Shown: piece by piece, positions 34,397-43,279 of the stretch | Position numbering within the stretch: position 1 is the stretch's first letter | Layout of the letters: each line of letters opens with the position of its first letter | Assembly: GCF_023074185.1 (NCBI RefSeq) | Contig: NZ_JADPKY010000159.1 | Coordinates: forward strand, 1 to 64,000 | Source of the DNA: Bradyrhizobium sp. 132 | GTDB taxonomy: Bacteria > Pseudomonadota > Alphaproteobacteria > Rhizobiales > Xanthobacteraceae | Length of the DNA stretch: 64,000 nucleotides | Reading direction: 5' to 3' | Translations under genes and position numbers: made by a program | Notes under the pieces: generated by a model | Databases searched by the model: none | Seen by the model: only the letters and a program-made list of their open reading frames with translations | Told to the model about the DNA's origin: nothing

Positions 34397-37300
34397 CTAC
34401 CGCGTCATCTTGATCTGCCGCACGACGGGGATCGTGGGCAGCGAACCGGTGTGGTCGGACTCGTCCTTGGCCTGCGGCGAGGCCGGCGCGCGGGCGGTGG
34501 CGTCGGGGAAGCGCTGCTTCATCTCGCGCAGGAAGCCGTCGAGCGTGTCGACGCTGGCAGCCAGCTTGGCGATCTCGGCGAATTCGGCGCTGGAGGCGCC
34601 GGACGGCTTGCTCGCGATGTCGAAGGCGAGCCGATCGGCACTCTCGCTCATCAGCGGCGCGTATTTCTCGCGGAAGCGCGACACGCCGATCGAGTCGTCA
34701 GCCAGCGCATAACCGACCGCAGCGCGAATGATGTCGCTTTTCTCCACCGTGTTGAGCGGCTTGAAGTCACGGAAACGCTCGCCGTAATAGAGCTCGATCT
34801 GCTCGGCGGATTCACGCCAGCGCCGCGCGGCCCAGAAGATGTCGGAGCGCAAGCGCAGCACTTCGCGTCCCGAGACGTTGGAGACGATGTCGAGCGCGAG
34901 ATCGTGGCGGCCGACGTCGCTCTGCGCGCGCGCCTCCAGCAGCAGGCGCTGCTGCCGGAGCTCGCCGGAGAGGTCGCTGATGCGGCTCGCGCGCAGCGCC
35001 GTAATCGCCATGTCGGGTCTGCGGTTGGCGAGATAGATCATGGAGAGGCGCGCGGCAACTTGTGCACGCGCCGCGCCTTCGAGGCGGTGGTCGACCTGGT
35101 ATTGCAGGAGCTCGGCGGCCTGGTCGAGCAGATCGATCGAGGCGAGCCGGTCGGCGAGGCGTCGGATCAGTTCGTCGCCGCGGCGGCCGATCGGCGTCAG
35201 CTCGCGGAACTCGTAGAACATCCCGAGCGCTTCGACCGGCGGCAGCTCGTCGCCTTTTGGCCCCAGGAAGATCTGCGTGAACAGGTCGGAGGCGAGGTCC
35301 TGCGCCTGCCGCGAGGCTTCCGCGTTCGGCTGCAGCTTCGTCGCGGTACGCGCCGCGGTGAGCGCGTCCCGGTAGCGCCCGTTCTCCGAATAGATCTGCG
35401 ACAGCATCTGAAGCGTCTTGACCTCGATGGAGTCGCCGCGCCAGGTCATCGAGAGCGTCTCGAGCTCGCGCAGCGCGTCCTCCTTGCTGATCTCGTCGCG
35501 CTTCTGTCGCAGCGCGACCTCGAGCTGCTTGGCCTCGGCCGCGGCCGGCCGGTCGGTCGAGCCGACTGCGAACTTGTAGTCGTCGAGCGCGTCCTTGTCG
35601 TGGCCGAGCGCCTCGGCGAGCCGGCCGCGCAGCACGGCGAAGCCGGGAGCGGCCTCGGGCGGGACGCCGACCACCTCGAGCTCGCTGCGGCGCTTGGAGG
35701 CGCCGGCATAGTCCTTCACCTCGAGCGAAGCGCGCATCGCCTCCATCGTCACGATGCGCTGGATGTCGAGCGGCAGCGAGGCGATGGCGAATTCGACGTT
35801 CTTGAATTTCTCGCGCGCATCGGCCCATTTGCCCTGACGCGCATAGGCGAGCGCCTTCCAGAGCTGGGAATCGTGGCTGTTGCCGATGACGGGGTTGGCG
35901 AGGTCCTTGAGGCCCTGCGCCGGCCTGCCGATCAGGATGCTTGCGACCGCATGCATGATCAGCGCACCGCTCTCCTCCTTGTTGAGAGGATCAGCCAGCA
36001 TCAATTCGGTGACGGCCTTGGCCTCGTGATACATCGCGCGCGACATGTAGAATTGCGCGAGGTCGAGCCGCGGCAGCGAACGCAGCGCCGGTTCGACGAT
36101 GGAGATCGCCGTGATCAGGTCGTTCTGGCGCGCTATGAAGTTTTCCGACTGGCCCTTGCGCCAGCCTTCGGGGTTGAAGATCGGCCGCACTGCGGTCGGG
36201 GCGCGCTCGGCCGAGATGTCGACCGGCGACAGCGTCAGCCCGCCCTTCTTGCCGAGGATGACCTTGTCCGCGCCGACCTCGACGGCGACCTCGTCGGAAT
36301 TCGGCCGGATCGCGATGCCGTGCGCGGATTCCAGCAACGCGAGATCGACCAGGTCCTGCCGCTTGATGAAGCCGCGCACCGGACGTTGCGCGGTGACGAC
36401 ATAGAGCGTGTCGCCGGCGTCGGGATCGATGAGCTTGTGCAGAAGGCCCGGATTGGCGAAGGGGATCGCGATGTTGGCAAGCGCGGGGTCGGTGATGTTG
36501 CGCGACATCATCAGCGGCAGCGGCGTCGCCTGGATCTTGTCGGCGAGGGTCAGGAGCCAGTTGGTCTCCTTGCCGACCTCCTCGCTCGTCAGCGAATAGA
36601 CCAGCGGCCGGGTGAGACGGATACGCACCGCCTGTCCCTTGTCGAGCGGGATGCGGCCGACGTCGCCGATCATCGCACCGCCCTTGGTGCGGATCGCTTC
36701 GACGTCGATCGGCTTCGGCGTATCGAACACCAGCCAGACGGTGTCGCCACGTCGGAACGCCGCCGCAGGCGTTGCGACCTGAAGCGGGAAAGTCACGCGC
36801 AGGCCGTCGCTGTCGCGGCGGGCATCGACGCTGGCAACAGTGGGCTGCGGCGCGGCAGGCGCCTCTGCCGGCGCAGCCTTGACGGCTTCCTTGACCGGAT
36901 CCTTCGCAGTCTCCTTGGCGGCTTCCTTCACAACCTCTTTGGGCGCTTCGGCCATGACGGGCTTGGCAGGCGCAGCGTGCTCCGCTTCGGCCGCGGGAGC
37001 CGGCGCCGATTTCGGCGCTTCAACGGGCGGCATGGCGGCCGGCGCTTCCGGCTTCACCTCGGGCTTGACATCGATCTTGGCTTCGCGCGCGATCACCTCG
37101 GACGTCGGCGGTGCAATCTCGCGATGGGCGTCCTTCGGCTTCTCGGCCGCCGGCTTTTCGGGCGCAGGCGCAGGTCCGTGGGCGGCGGGCTTGGCCTGCG
37201 CGATCGCGGCCTCGGCCGTCGCGGCGATCTTGCCCTTGTCCGGCTGGAAGGAAATGTCGACGACGTAGTTCTTGTCGTCGCGAAATGAATGCACGTCGGA

Positions 37301-38086
37301 ATCGCCGATCAGCGCGATCTCGACACTGGTCTGGTCGATGTCGGCCTTCTGCTTGATCGAGGCGACGTTCGGCGGCGCTGCGACGACCGCGTCCGCCAGA
37401 TCAAAATTGAGGTTGGCGTTGAAGGCGAGCGTCAGCTTCTGCTCGTTGAGCACGGAGGACACGCCGACGCCGTCGGGCATCTCGAACACGAAGCGGACGA
37501 AGGTCGGCTGCACCGAGGCGCGCACGCGGATCTGCGGACGCTTCTTGCTCTCGGCCGCGGCGCGCTGAGCGCGCAGGGCCCGTTCGGCGACGCGCGCGCG
37601 CTCGGCGAGTTCCTTGACCACGTCCATGGGCAGGCTCGGCGGCGGTCCCTTCCAACCCTCCGGCAAGAGGTCGATGAAGGTGCGTTCGCCGGCATTCATG
37701 GTGTTGACGGTGACGCGCCGCGCCAGCGACAGGCGGATGGCGCCGCCGTCGGGATCGCGGCGGGCGGAGTTGACGTAGTCGGGCGCGCCTTCCGGGACGC
37801 GATCGACGGGAACATCGACCGTCCGGTCGAAGCGGATAACGAGAATGGAACCGGCCGTCGTCACCTCGGAGGAGACGTCCTCGCCGAGCTTGATCACGAG
37901 ACGGGCAAAGCCGTCCGCGGCCGAGAAAGCCGCCTCGCCCCTGACCACATCGGCCGCCCGGGACGGTGCGTTGAAGCCGATCAGGAGGCTTGCTGCCAGT
38001 AGCGGCGCCACCCGGACGTGACGCGACAGCCCCCGCGCCAAAGCGCGGGCTCGCGACACAAATCCAGCGGCAGCCTCTCGCGCCAT
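34397..38086 (-). CDS. Large TPR protein under CtrA-type control, probably flagellar
   Basis: A 1229-residue protein. Residues ~24-44 form a signal or anchor (PLLAASLLIGFNAPSRAAD), then a beta-rich domain (~50-290: AADGFARLVIKLGEDVSSE..ILVIRFDRTV), an Ala/Pro/Lys/Glu-rich linker (~295-420), a second AMIN-like beta domain (VTFPLQVATPAAAFRRGDTVWLVFDTPK), and from ~680 to the end helical repeats of TPR type (for example QLWKALAYARQGKWADAREKFKN). It is in the periplasm or facing it. It stands between fliP and fliL and is preceded by one perfect and one near-perfect CtrA box. No homologue with known function is recognised; AMIN-like domains usually bind peptidoglycan. Confidence 0.8.
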   Translation of the reverse strand: MAREAAAGFVSRARALARGLSRHVRVAPLLAASLLIGFNAPSRAADVVRGEAAFSAADGFARLVIKLGEDVSSEVTTAGSILVIRFDRTVDVPVDRVPEGAPDYVNSARRDPDGGAIRLSLARRVTVNTMNAGERTFIDLLPEGWKGPPPSLPMDVVKELAERARVAERALRAQRAAAESKKRPQIRVRASVQPTFVRFVFEMPDGVGVSSVLNEQKLTLAFNANLNFDLADAVVAAPPNVASIKQKADIDQTSVEIALIGDSDVHSFRDDKNYVVDISFQPDKGKIAATAEAAIAQAKPAAHGPAPAPEKPAAEKPKDAHREIAPPTSEVIAREAKIDVKPEVKPEAPAAMPPVEAPKSAPAPAAEAEHAAPAKPVMAEAPKEVVKEAAKETAKDPVKEAVKAAPAEAPAAPQPTVASVDARRDSDGLRVTFPLQVATPAAAFRRGDTVWLVFDTPKPIDVEAIRTKGGAMIGDVGRIPLDKGQAVRIRLTRPLVYSLTSEEVGKETNWLLTLADKIQATPLPLMMSRNITDPALANIAIPFANPGLLHKLIDPDAGDTLYVVTAQRPVRGFIKRQDLVDLALLESAHGIAIRPNSDEVAVEVGADKVILGKKGGLTLSPVDISAERAPTAVRPIFNPEGWRKGQSENFIARQNDLITAISIVEPALRSLPRLDLAQFYMSRAMYHEAKAVTELMLADPLNKEESGALIMHAVASILIGRPAQGLKDLANPVIGNSHDSQLWKALAYARQGKWADAREKFKNVEFAIASLPLDIQRIVTMEAMRASLEVKDYAGASKRRSELEVVGVPPEAAPGFAVLRGRLAEALGHDKDALDDYKFAVGSTDRPAAAEAKQLEVALRQKRDEISKEDALRELETLSMTWRGDSIEVKTLQMLSQIYSENGRYRDALTAARTATKLQPNAEASRQAQDLASDLFTQIFLGPKGDELPPVEALGMFYEFRELTPIGRRGDELIRRLADRLASIDLLDQAAELLQYQVDHRLEGAARAQVAARLSMIYLANRRPDMAITALRASRISDLSGELRQQRLLLEARAQSDVGRHDLALDIVSNVSGREVLRLRSDIFWAARRWRESAEQIELYYGERFRDFKPLNTVEKSDIIRAAVGYALADDSIGVSRFREKYAPLMSESADRLAFDIASKPSGASSAEFAEIAKLAASVDTLDGFLREMKQRFPDATARAPASPQAKDESDHTGSLPTIPVVRQIKMTR

Positions 38087-38163
38087 TGGCAGTATTTCTT
38101 CCGATTCGACGGTCCATGCCGGCACTGGCGCCGGCCCGTGCCGTCGACTGTAGGTTTTGCCAA

Positions 38164-38178
38164 TTAAGGACTTGTTAA
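38164..38178. promoter_or_regulatory. CtrA box before the TPR gene
   Basis: TTAA-GGACTTG-TTAA, exact TTAA-N7-TTAA, 78-92 bases before the start codon at 38086. Confidence 0.75.
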
Positions 38179-38269
38179 TGCTGTAATGACGACTGATCCG
38201 GCGCAGCGTGTCGCGACGCCCTGGATGCGGGCTGAAGCGTTCGCCCTTGCGAATTTGGAGAGCAAGTGG

Positions 38270-38284
38270 TTAGGGAGGTGTTAA
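38270..38284. promoter_or_regulatory. Second, near-perfect CtrA box
   Basis: TTAG-GGAGGTG-TTAA, one mismatch to TTAA-N7-TTAA, between the TPR gene and the small gene at 38350. Confidence 0.45.
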
Positions 38285-38349
38285 CATCCGGCCGACGCCC
38301 GCACCTCGAGGCCCGCGATTGGCGTCGACCGGCGACGCCAATCACGCCT

Positions 38350-38547
38350 TCAGTGTTGCTTTCCCGCGCAATCCGGCGCCGAGGAGTGCTCCCGCTCGAG
38401 ACAAGCGTCATCAGAGTCGTCTTCTTCCTCTTGCGGCGGCCATGCATGCTGATGGTCTAGCGCGGACGTCCATGCGAACGTCATTGCTGCGATGAGCAGC
38501 CGATTGACGGCTTCGATTGCGCGTTCTGCTACGGACGAGTAATTCAT
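38350..38547 (-). CDS. 65-residue hypothetical protein with acidic C-terminus
   Basis: The protein starts MNYSSVAERAIEAVNRLL and has a short hydrophobic helix (LLIAAMTFAWTSAL), then HQHAWPPQEEEDDSDDACLEREHSSAPDCAGKQH. It may be peripheral to the membrane. No family recognised. A strong GGGAGGAAG ribosome site immediately before ATG 38547 makes it likely to be translated. It reads toward the TPR gene's promoter region; no operon partner. Confidence 0.6.
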   Translation of the reverse strand: MNYSSVAERAIEAVNRLLIAAMTFAWTSALDHQHAWPPQEEEDDSDDACLEREHSSAPDCAGKQH

Positions 38548-38880
38548 AGCTTCCTCCCGCGCTGCTGATTGCGAATGGCGGAAGCCTAGGACGAACGCTT
38601 CAGCGCCACTGTACCCCACTTCACATTTGTACGCGTCAACTCATCGCAGCCTCAGAAGATGCCGCTTGCTTCGGCTGCATCCGCAACGCGAGTCGCATCG
38701 CTCCGTGCGGCAAGGAAGTCAACTCGCGGCGATCACCCCCACTCCCAGGCGTGTTTGATCTGGGTGTTTGGTTGCCGATTATGCGCGCACAACCCCAAAG
38801 GTGTTGCGGTCCATCAACGACTCTGAATCAATGTGATCACGGCGATGCGAATTCGATTGGTCGACTTTTGGGGGCAATCA

Positions 38881-39120
38881 ATGAGCGGAGAAGCCAACTG
38901 CATTGTATGCAGCCGGACAAGAACGGTCGTAGCCGTCTTTCCAATCGCGCGGGGCTATGCCCTCAAGGTATACGAGTGCTCCTGCTGCCACAGCACCTTG
39001 CATCTCGTGACTCGAATGACAAAGGCTGCGCTGATCAAGCAGCACTGCGAGACCCTCCTTCCCGTCGAGAAACCGTTGAGCTCGGCCGGTCGCAGGGTTC
39101 AACAGCGGCACGCAAGCTAG
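38881..39120 (+). CDS. Small Cys-rich (zinc-ribbon-like) hypothetical protein
   Basis: A 79-residue protein with CIVCSRTRT near the start and YECSCCHSTLHLVTR in the middle: two CxxC-type pairs 27 residues apart, the layout of a small zinc ribbon. The rest is basic. Such single-ribbon proteins occur in many copies in Bradyrhizobium genomes with unknown role. The start at 38881 has GGGGG upstream; the frame is open back to 38833. The 330 bases before it hold nothing further that I can identify. Confidence 0.65.
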   Translation: MSGEANCIVCSRTRTVVAVFPIARGYALKVYECSCCHSTLHLVTRMTKAALIKQHCETLLPVEKPLSSAGRRVQQRHAS

Positions 39121-39205
39121 ACACGCAGGGCGTCTAGCTGCGCGCTGGCCGAACGGCCGCGCGAGGACGCGCAGGTTGCAGCGGTGTGCCGCGCCTCTCG
39201 AGCCC

Positions 39206-39955
39206 TCAATTCGGCTTTTGCGTCGGCTTGCCGTCGATCTTGGGCAGATCGCCGGCCGAGGCGGACTGATCGCCGCCGCCATTGGCCCGGCGGGCCATCT
39301 CGACGGTCAGCCGCTCGGCGGCCTCTGGCGACATCAGTCCCATGATGTCCGACATCTTTCGGGGCGCGATCTGCGAGGCGATCTCGATCAGCACGCCCAT
39401 CTCCAGGCGGTCGAACACGCGCGCGGCATCCTTGGGCTTCATGCCCTCATACATGGTCACGAGGCCCTTCATGCGCTGGGCTTCGGCGGCCTTCTGCTCG
39501 GCCTGGGTCGCGGAGATGCGGGTTTCCACCGCCTTCATCTCCTCGACCTTGTTTTCGATGCGCTTCTCGGCGGATTTCAACAGGCTCTCGCGGATGTCGA
39601 TCTCGCGCTGGCGGGCCTCGATCTCCTGGCGGCGCGACTGCAAGCGTTCCAGGATTGCGCGCTCCGAGGCCGAGATCTGCGGCTGGGCTTCCTCCACCTT
39701 GACCACGGTACCTTCGGGCTTGGTCTCGGGCGCGGCCGGCTTCGGCGCGCCGTGGGTCGAGCCTGTAATGTCGGGGTCCTCGCGGCTGCTCGGAAAGTTC
39801 AGATTCTCCTGCGCCCAGGATTTTTTGACCTGGTTCGGCTTGTAGTCGAAGACATAGCCGCCATTGAGCACGAGGCCCGCCACCTTCAGCGTGGCGAGGC
39901 CAGCGACGGCAACCAGCACGATCGGGATGACGCGGATGTTGCGAAAGGACTTCAT
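39206..39955 (-). CDS. motE: MotE-like flagellar chaperone
   Basis: A 249-residue protein: membrane/signal helix (VIPIVLVAVAGLATLKVAGLVL), a Pro-rich stretch, a long coiled coil (SASERAILERLQSRRQEIEARQREIDIRESLLKSAEKRIENKVEEMKAVETRIS in pieces) and a C-terminal MgtE-N-like domain GLVTMYEGMKPKDAARVFDRLEMGVLIEIASQIAPRKMSDIMGLMSPEAAERLT. In Sinorhizobium MotE is a periplasmic chaperone for the motor protein MotC; here the gene ends the fliL-fliM-DUF6468 operon. Name by analogy. Confidence 0.85.
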   Translation of the reverse strand: MKSFRNIRVIPIVLVAVAGLATLKVAGLVLNGGYVFDYKPNQVKKSWAQENLNFPSSREDPDITGSTHGAPKPAAPETKPEGTVVKVEEAQPQISASERAILERLQSRRQEIEARQREIDIRESLLKSAEKRIENKVEEMKAVETRISATQAEQKAAEAQRMKGLVTMYEGMKPKDAARVFDRLEMGVLIEIASQIAPRKMSDIMGLMSPEAAERLTVEMARRANGGGDQSASAGDLPKIDGKPTQKPN

Positions 39956-39964
39956 ACCCTGACT

Positions 39965-40411
39965 TTATGCGGCAAGACCGTTGGACCGTCGGCGCTCGGA
40001 GAAGGCTTCGGCCGCAGCCGCCACCGCCTTCGCCGACGAGGGCTTGGCTGCGGGCGCGGCGACCATATCCGGGTTCGTCATGGGACGCGCGGCGATCGCG
40101 ATCTTGGACAGGCGCCGTACCACGTTGTCGGCTTCACCGAGCTGCTTGTAGAGCTGTTCGGACATCTGCGTCGCCGCCACAAGCTGGCTGCCGAGATTCT
40201 CGTTGACGTCGCGCACGGCGAGCTTCAGCCCGCCGATCGCGCGCTCGGCGATCTCGGTTGCGGTGATCAGCTCGCCGATGACCGCCTTCAGCGAATGCTC
40301 GTCCGCCTTCAGCCGCGTCAGCCGCTTGTTGAGCATCACGCAGTAGAAGATGGTCAGCATCAGCAGGATAGCCACCAGCGTCTCGATCGCCATTCCCAGG
40401 GAGTGGTTCAT
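39965..40411 (-). CDS. DUF6468 membrane protein of the flagellar operon
   Basis: A 148-residue protein with one N-terminal membrane helix (METLVAILLMLTIFYCVML-like, residues ~9-26) followed by a cytoplasmic coiled coil (RLTRLKADEHSLKAVIGELITATEIAERAIGGLKLAVRD) and an Ala-rich tail. This is the DUF6468 pattern, found next to fliM in rhizobia. Its ATG overlaps the fliM stop (ATGA) and it precedes motE by 9 bases, so it is certainly co-translated with flagellar genes; its specific role is unknown. Confidence 0.85.
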   Translation of the reverse strand: MNHSLGMAIETLVAILLMLTIFYCVMLNKRLTRLKADEHSLKAVIGELITATEIAERAIGGLKLAVRDVNENLGSQLVAATQMSEQLYKQLGEADNVVRRLSKIAIAARPMTNPDMVAAPAAKPSSAKAVAAAAEAFSERRRSNGLAA

Positions 40412-41610
40412 GGGGCCTCCATCATCTTGTTCTGCTCGTCGACCTTTTCGAACATCGCAAGTGTCGTACTTGGCTTGCGCAGGGGTTTCGTCACCCGAAT
40501 CGCGACGCGATCGCCGACCCGGCCCATGCGTCCTTCGGTGATCGTGACGTCGCCGCAGCGAACAGTGACATTGGCATCCGCGCGCATGTCCAGCGGCAGC
40601 GTGTCGCCGACCTTCAGCCGCATCAGCTGCTTGAGCGGAATGTCGGCTTCGTAGAGCACGGCGTCGACGGAGATCTCGGCCTGGACGATCTCGGTGGCGA
40701 AATGGCCTTCCCAGACCTGGTCGCGGCCGAATTTTTCGCCCATGAACATCTGGAGCAGGACGCCCCGGATCGGCTCGATGGTCGCGTAGGGCAGCAAGAG
40801 CTCGATGTTGCCGCCGCGATCTTCCATGTCGATGCGCAGGCGCACCAGGATCGCGGCGTTGGCAGGCCGGCTGATCGCGGCGAAACGCGGATTGGTCTCG
40901 AGCCGGTCGATCGTGAAGGTCACCGGCGACAGCGGCCGGAACGCCTGTTCGGCATCGGCCATGACCACCTCGACCAGCCGCTTGACCAACTCTGTCTCGA
41001 TCGTGGTGTAGGGCCGGCCCTCGATGCGGAGCTGGCTCGAGCCGCGGCGGCCGCCGAGCAGCACGTCGATCATCGAGTAGATCAGGCTGGAATCGACCAC
41101 CGCCATGCCGAAATTGTCCCACTCCTCGGCCTTGAAGACGGTGAGGACGGCCGGCAGCGGGATCGAGTTCATGTAGTCGCCGAAGCGCACCGAGGTGATG
41201 CGGTCGAGCGAGACTTCGACGTTGTCGGAGGTGAAATTGCGCAAGGATGTCGTCAGCAACCGCACCAGGCGGTCGAAGACGATTTCGAGCATCGGCAGAC
41301 GCTCGTAGGAGACCATCGCCGAATCGATGATGGCGCGAATGCCGGAATGGTCGTCGAGTGTGACGTCGCCGGCCGTGAAGCCGAGGAGGTTGTCGATCTC
41401 CTCCTGCGACAGCACCCGCTCGCCGGAATTCTTGCCGGCGCCGAGATCGCGGCTGCCGTCCTCGACCATGGCCGCCCATTGCAGGGCCATGGTCTCGGAT
41501 AGTTCGTTTTCGGCAGCAGCCTTCGCGGCCTCGGCGGGATCCTCGGAATCGAGCGAGGCCTCCCATTGGGCGGCAATTGCATCCTGGTCGGGTTGGTCGG
41601 TGCCTGCCAT
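40408..41610 (-). CDS. fliM: Flagellar motor switch protein FliM
   Basis: A 400-residue C-ring protein that binds CheY-P and couples switching to rotor direction. The N-terminal region is long and acidic (unlike the short enteric one), then VLSQEEIDNLLGF, the CheC-like middle domain (YERLPMLEIVFDRLVRLLTTSLRNF, SLIYSMIDVLLGGRRG) and the SpoA C-terminal domain (LKQLMRLKVGDTLPLDM..DVTITEGRMGRVGDRVAIRV). 19 bases after fliL, overlapping DUF6468. Confidence 0.97.
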   Translation of the reverse strand: MAGTDQPDQDAIAAQWEASLDSEDPAEAAKAAAENELSETMALQWAAMVEDGSRDLGAGKNSGERVLSQEEIDNLLGFTAGDVTLDDHSGIRAIIDSAMVSYERLPMLEIVFDRLVRLLTTSLRNFTSDNVEVSLDRITSVRFGDYMNSIPLPAVLTVFKAEEWDNFGMAVVDSSLIYSMIDVLLGGRRGSSQLRIEGRPYTTIETELVKRLVEVVMADAEQAFRPLSPVTFTIDRLETNPRFAAISRPANAAILVRLRIDMEDRGGNIELLLPYATIEPIRGVLLQMFMGEKFGRDQVWEGHFATEIVQAEISVDAVLYEADIPLKQLMRLKVGDTLPLDMRADANVTVRCGDVTITEGRMGRVGDRVAIRVTKPLRKPSTTLAMFEKVDEQNKMMEAP

Positions 41611-41629
41611 GATCCCTAGACCGTCATGC

Positions 41630-42121
41630 TCACTGGATCACGACTTCCTTGAACAGCACCGCGCTGACCTGGACCGGGGCTACCGCCGCGTTGACGCGCT
41701 TGGTCAGCTCTTCCTTGAGACGGAAGACGCCGGCGGAGCCATTGAGGTCGGAGGAGCGCAGCTCGCGCACATAGGTCTGGAAGATGTCGGTGATGCGCGG
41801 CATCGTCGGCTTGATCGCCTCGATCTGCTTCTCTTCCTTCAGCTCCAGCACGATCTTGAGCTTCAGATATTGCACTCGCTCGCCCGGCGCACCGGCGAGG
41901 TTGACCATGATGTCGGGAACGTCGACGAAAGCCGGCGGCTTCGGCGGGGGCGCCGCCTCGGCGTGATGCTCGTCGTCGCCGTGACGGAAAAAGAAGAACC
42001 AGGTCGCGGCACCGCCGCCGAGGACCGCGAGCAGGCCTACGGCCATGACGATGATCTTGAGCTTGTTCTTCGGTGGAGCGGCTTCCGCGCCTGAGCCGCC
42101 TTCCGCTTCATTCTCTGCCAT
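41630..42121 (-). CDS. fliL: Flagellar basal-body protein FliL
   Basis: A 163-residue protein. One membrane helix (residues ~22-45, IIVMAVGLLAVLGGGAATWFFF) and a periplasmic domain with DVPDIMVNLAGAPGERVQYLKLKIVLEL and ITDIFQTYVRELRSSDLNGSAGVFRLKEELTKRVN. FliL rings surround the stator and support torque. First gene of the operon with fliM, DUF6468 and motE; an ATGGTTAAC CtrA half-site lies 120 bases upstream. Confidence 0.95.
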   Translation of the reverse strand: MAENEAEGGSGAEAAPPKNKLKIIVMAVGLLAVLGGGAATWFFFFRHGDDEHHAEAAPPPKPPAFVDVPDIMVNLAGAPGERVQYLKLKIVLELKEEKQIEAIKPTMPRITDIFQTYVRELRSSDLNGSAGVFRLKEELTKRVNAAVAPVQVSAVLFKEVVIQ

Positions 42122-42240
42122 GGTCGCCGCGCTCGTTCATTTCTCAAAGGATCGAAAGAGCGAAGCTCCTGGCAGACAGTGACGCGATACAAATGCCCCA
42201 GCGCAGTGCGCTCCTCTTATGTGCAAACGCTACGGTAATA

Positions 42241-42249
42241 ATGGTTAAC
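42241..42249. promoter_or_regulatory. CtrA half-site before fliL
   Basis: ATGGTTAAC, the extended half of the CtrA box; the second half (TTTC seven bases on) does not match TTAA. The 380 bases between fliL and flgF hold this and the sigma-54-type promoter. Confidence 0.45.
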
Positions 42250-42375
42250 GGAACCTTTCGATTGGGATCCCACTAGGAAAAATCTGCCGGGCAAACATGG
42301 CTAACAGTTCCTTTCTGCCGCCTCCCCGCGCCCTCAGAAAATAGATAAACGATTGAATTTACGTAATTTTCCCGG

Positions 42376-42392
42376 TTGGCACGACTTTCGCT
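42376..42392 (+). promoter_or_regulatory. Sigma-54-type promoter of the flgF operon
   Basis: TTGGCACG-ACTT-TCGCT: GG and GC are ten bases apart as required for -24/-12; one base differs from the -12 consensus TTGC. A start about 12 bases on would give a ~100-base leader to flgF. Confidence 0.75.
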
Positions 42393-42501
42393 AAGAAAGG
42401 GCCGAGACCTAAGGTTTGGGAGAACCCGAGGTCTCGTTCACGGGATCGGCCAAGGCGCTTGGCAGAGCGAGCTGGCGGATCTCACTCAGGGGAGATTTCC
42501 G

Positions 42502-43263
42502 ATGCAGAACGCGCTTCTGATCGGCTTGTCACGGCAGATGACGTTGGAACGGCAGATGGATGTCGTCGCCAACAACGTCGCCAACGCCAATACCAACGGC
42601 TTCAAGGCCGACCATTCGTTGTTCGAGGAGTATCTCAACTCGAACGCGCGTGAGGACAATTTCGCCGGCTCCGACCGCCGGGTCTCCTATGTGCAGGACC
42701 GCGGCACCTTCCGCGACGTCAGCCAGGGGCCGATGGAGCCGACCAAGAATCCGCTCGACATGGCGATCAGCGGCGACGCCTATTTCGCGGTGCAGGCCAA
42801 TGGCGCCGAGCGCTACACCCGCGACGGCAAATTCTCGCTCAACAGCACCGGCCAGCTCGTCACCTCCGACGGCAACCTCGTGCTCGGCACCGGCGGCCCG
42901 ATCACCTTCCAGCCGACCGACCACGACATCAACGTCGCCCCCGACGGCACCGTCACCGTGCTTGAGGGCACGGCCAAGAACGACTCGATCCGCGGCAAGA
43001 TCCGCATGGCCGCGTTCGACGACCCGGCCAAGCTGACCAAGCTCGGCGCCAACCTTTACAGCGCCGGCTCCGCGACCGCGCAGGCCGACACCAAGTCGAC
43101 CGTGCAGCAGGGCTACGTCGAGAAGTCGAACGTGAACTCGGTCGGTGAGATGAGCCGCATGGTCGAAGTCATGCGCAGCTACACCGCCATCGCCAACCTG
43201 CTCCAGCAGCAGAGTGACATGCACAAATCGGCGATCGAGAAACTCGCCGACGTTCCGGCTTGA
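42502..43263 (+). CDS. flgF: Flagellar rod protein FlgF
   Basis: A 253-residue proximal-rod protein. It opens MQNALLIGLSRQMTLERQMDVVANNVANANTNGFKAD, the rod/hook signature, and ends with GYVEKSNVNSVGEMSRMVEVMRSYTAIANLLQQQSDMHKSAIEKL. GGAG precedes ATG 42502. First gene of the flgF-flgG-flgA-flgH operon. Confidence 0.96.
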   Translation: MQNALLIGLSRQMTLERQMDVVANNVANANTNGFKADHSLFEEYLNSNAREDNFAGSDRRVSYVQDRGTFRDVSQGPMEPTKNPLDMAISGDAYFAVQANGAERYTRDGKFSLNSTGQLVTSDGNLVLGTGGPITFQPTDHDINVAPDGTVTVLEGTAKNDSIRGKIRMAAFDDPAKLTKLGANLYSAGSATAQADTKSTVQQGYVEKSNVNSVGEMSRMVEVMRSYTAIANLLQQQSDMHKSAIEKLADVPA

Positions 43264-43279
43264 TTGAGGGAGAACTGAC

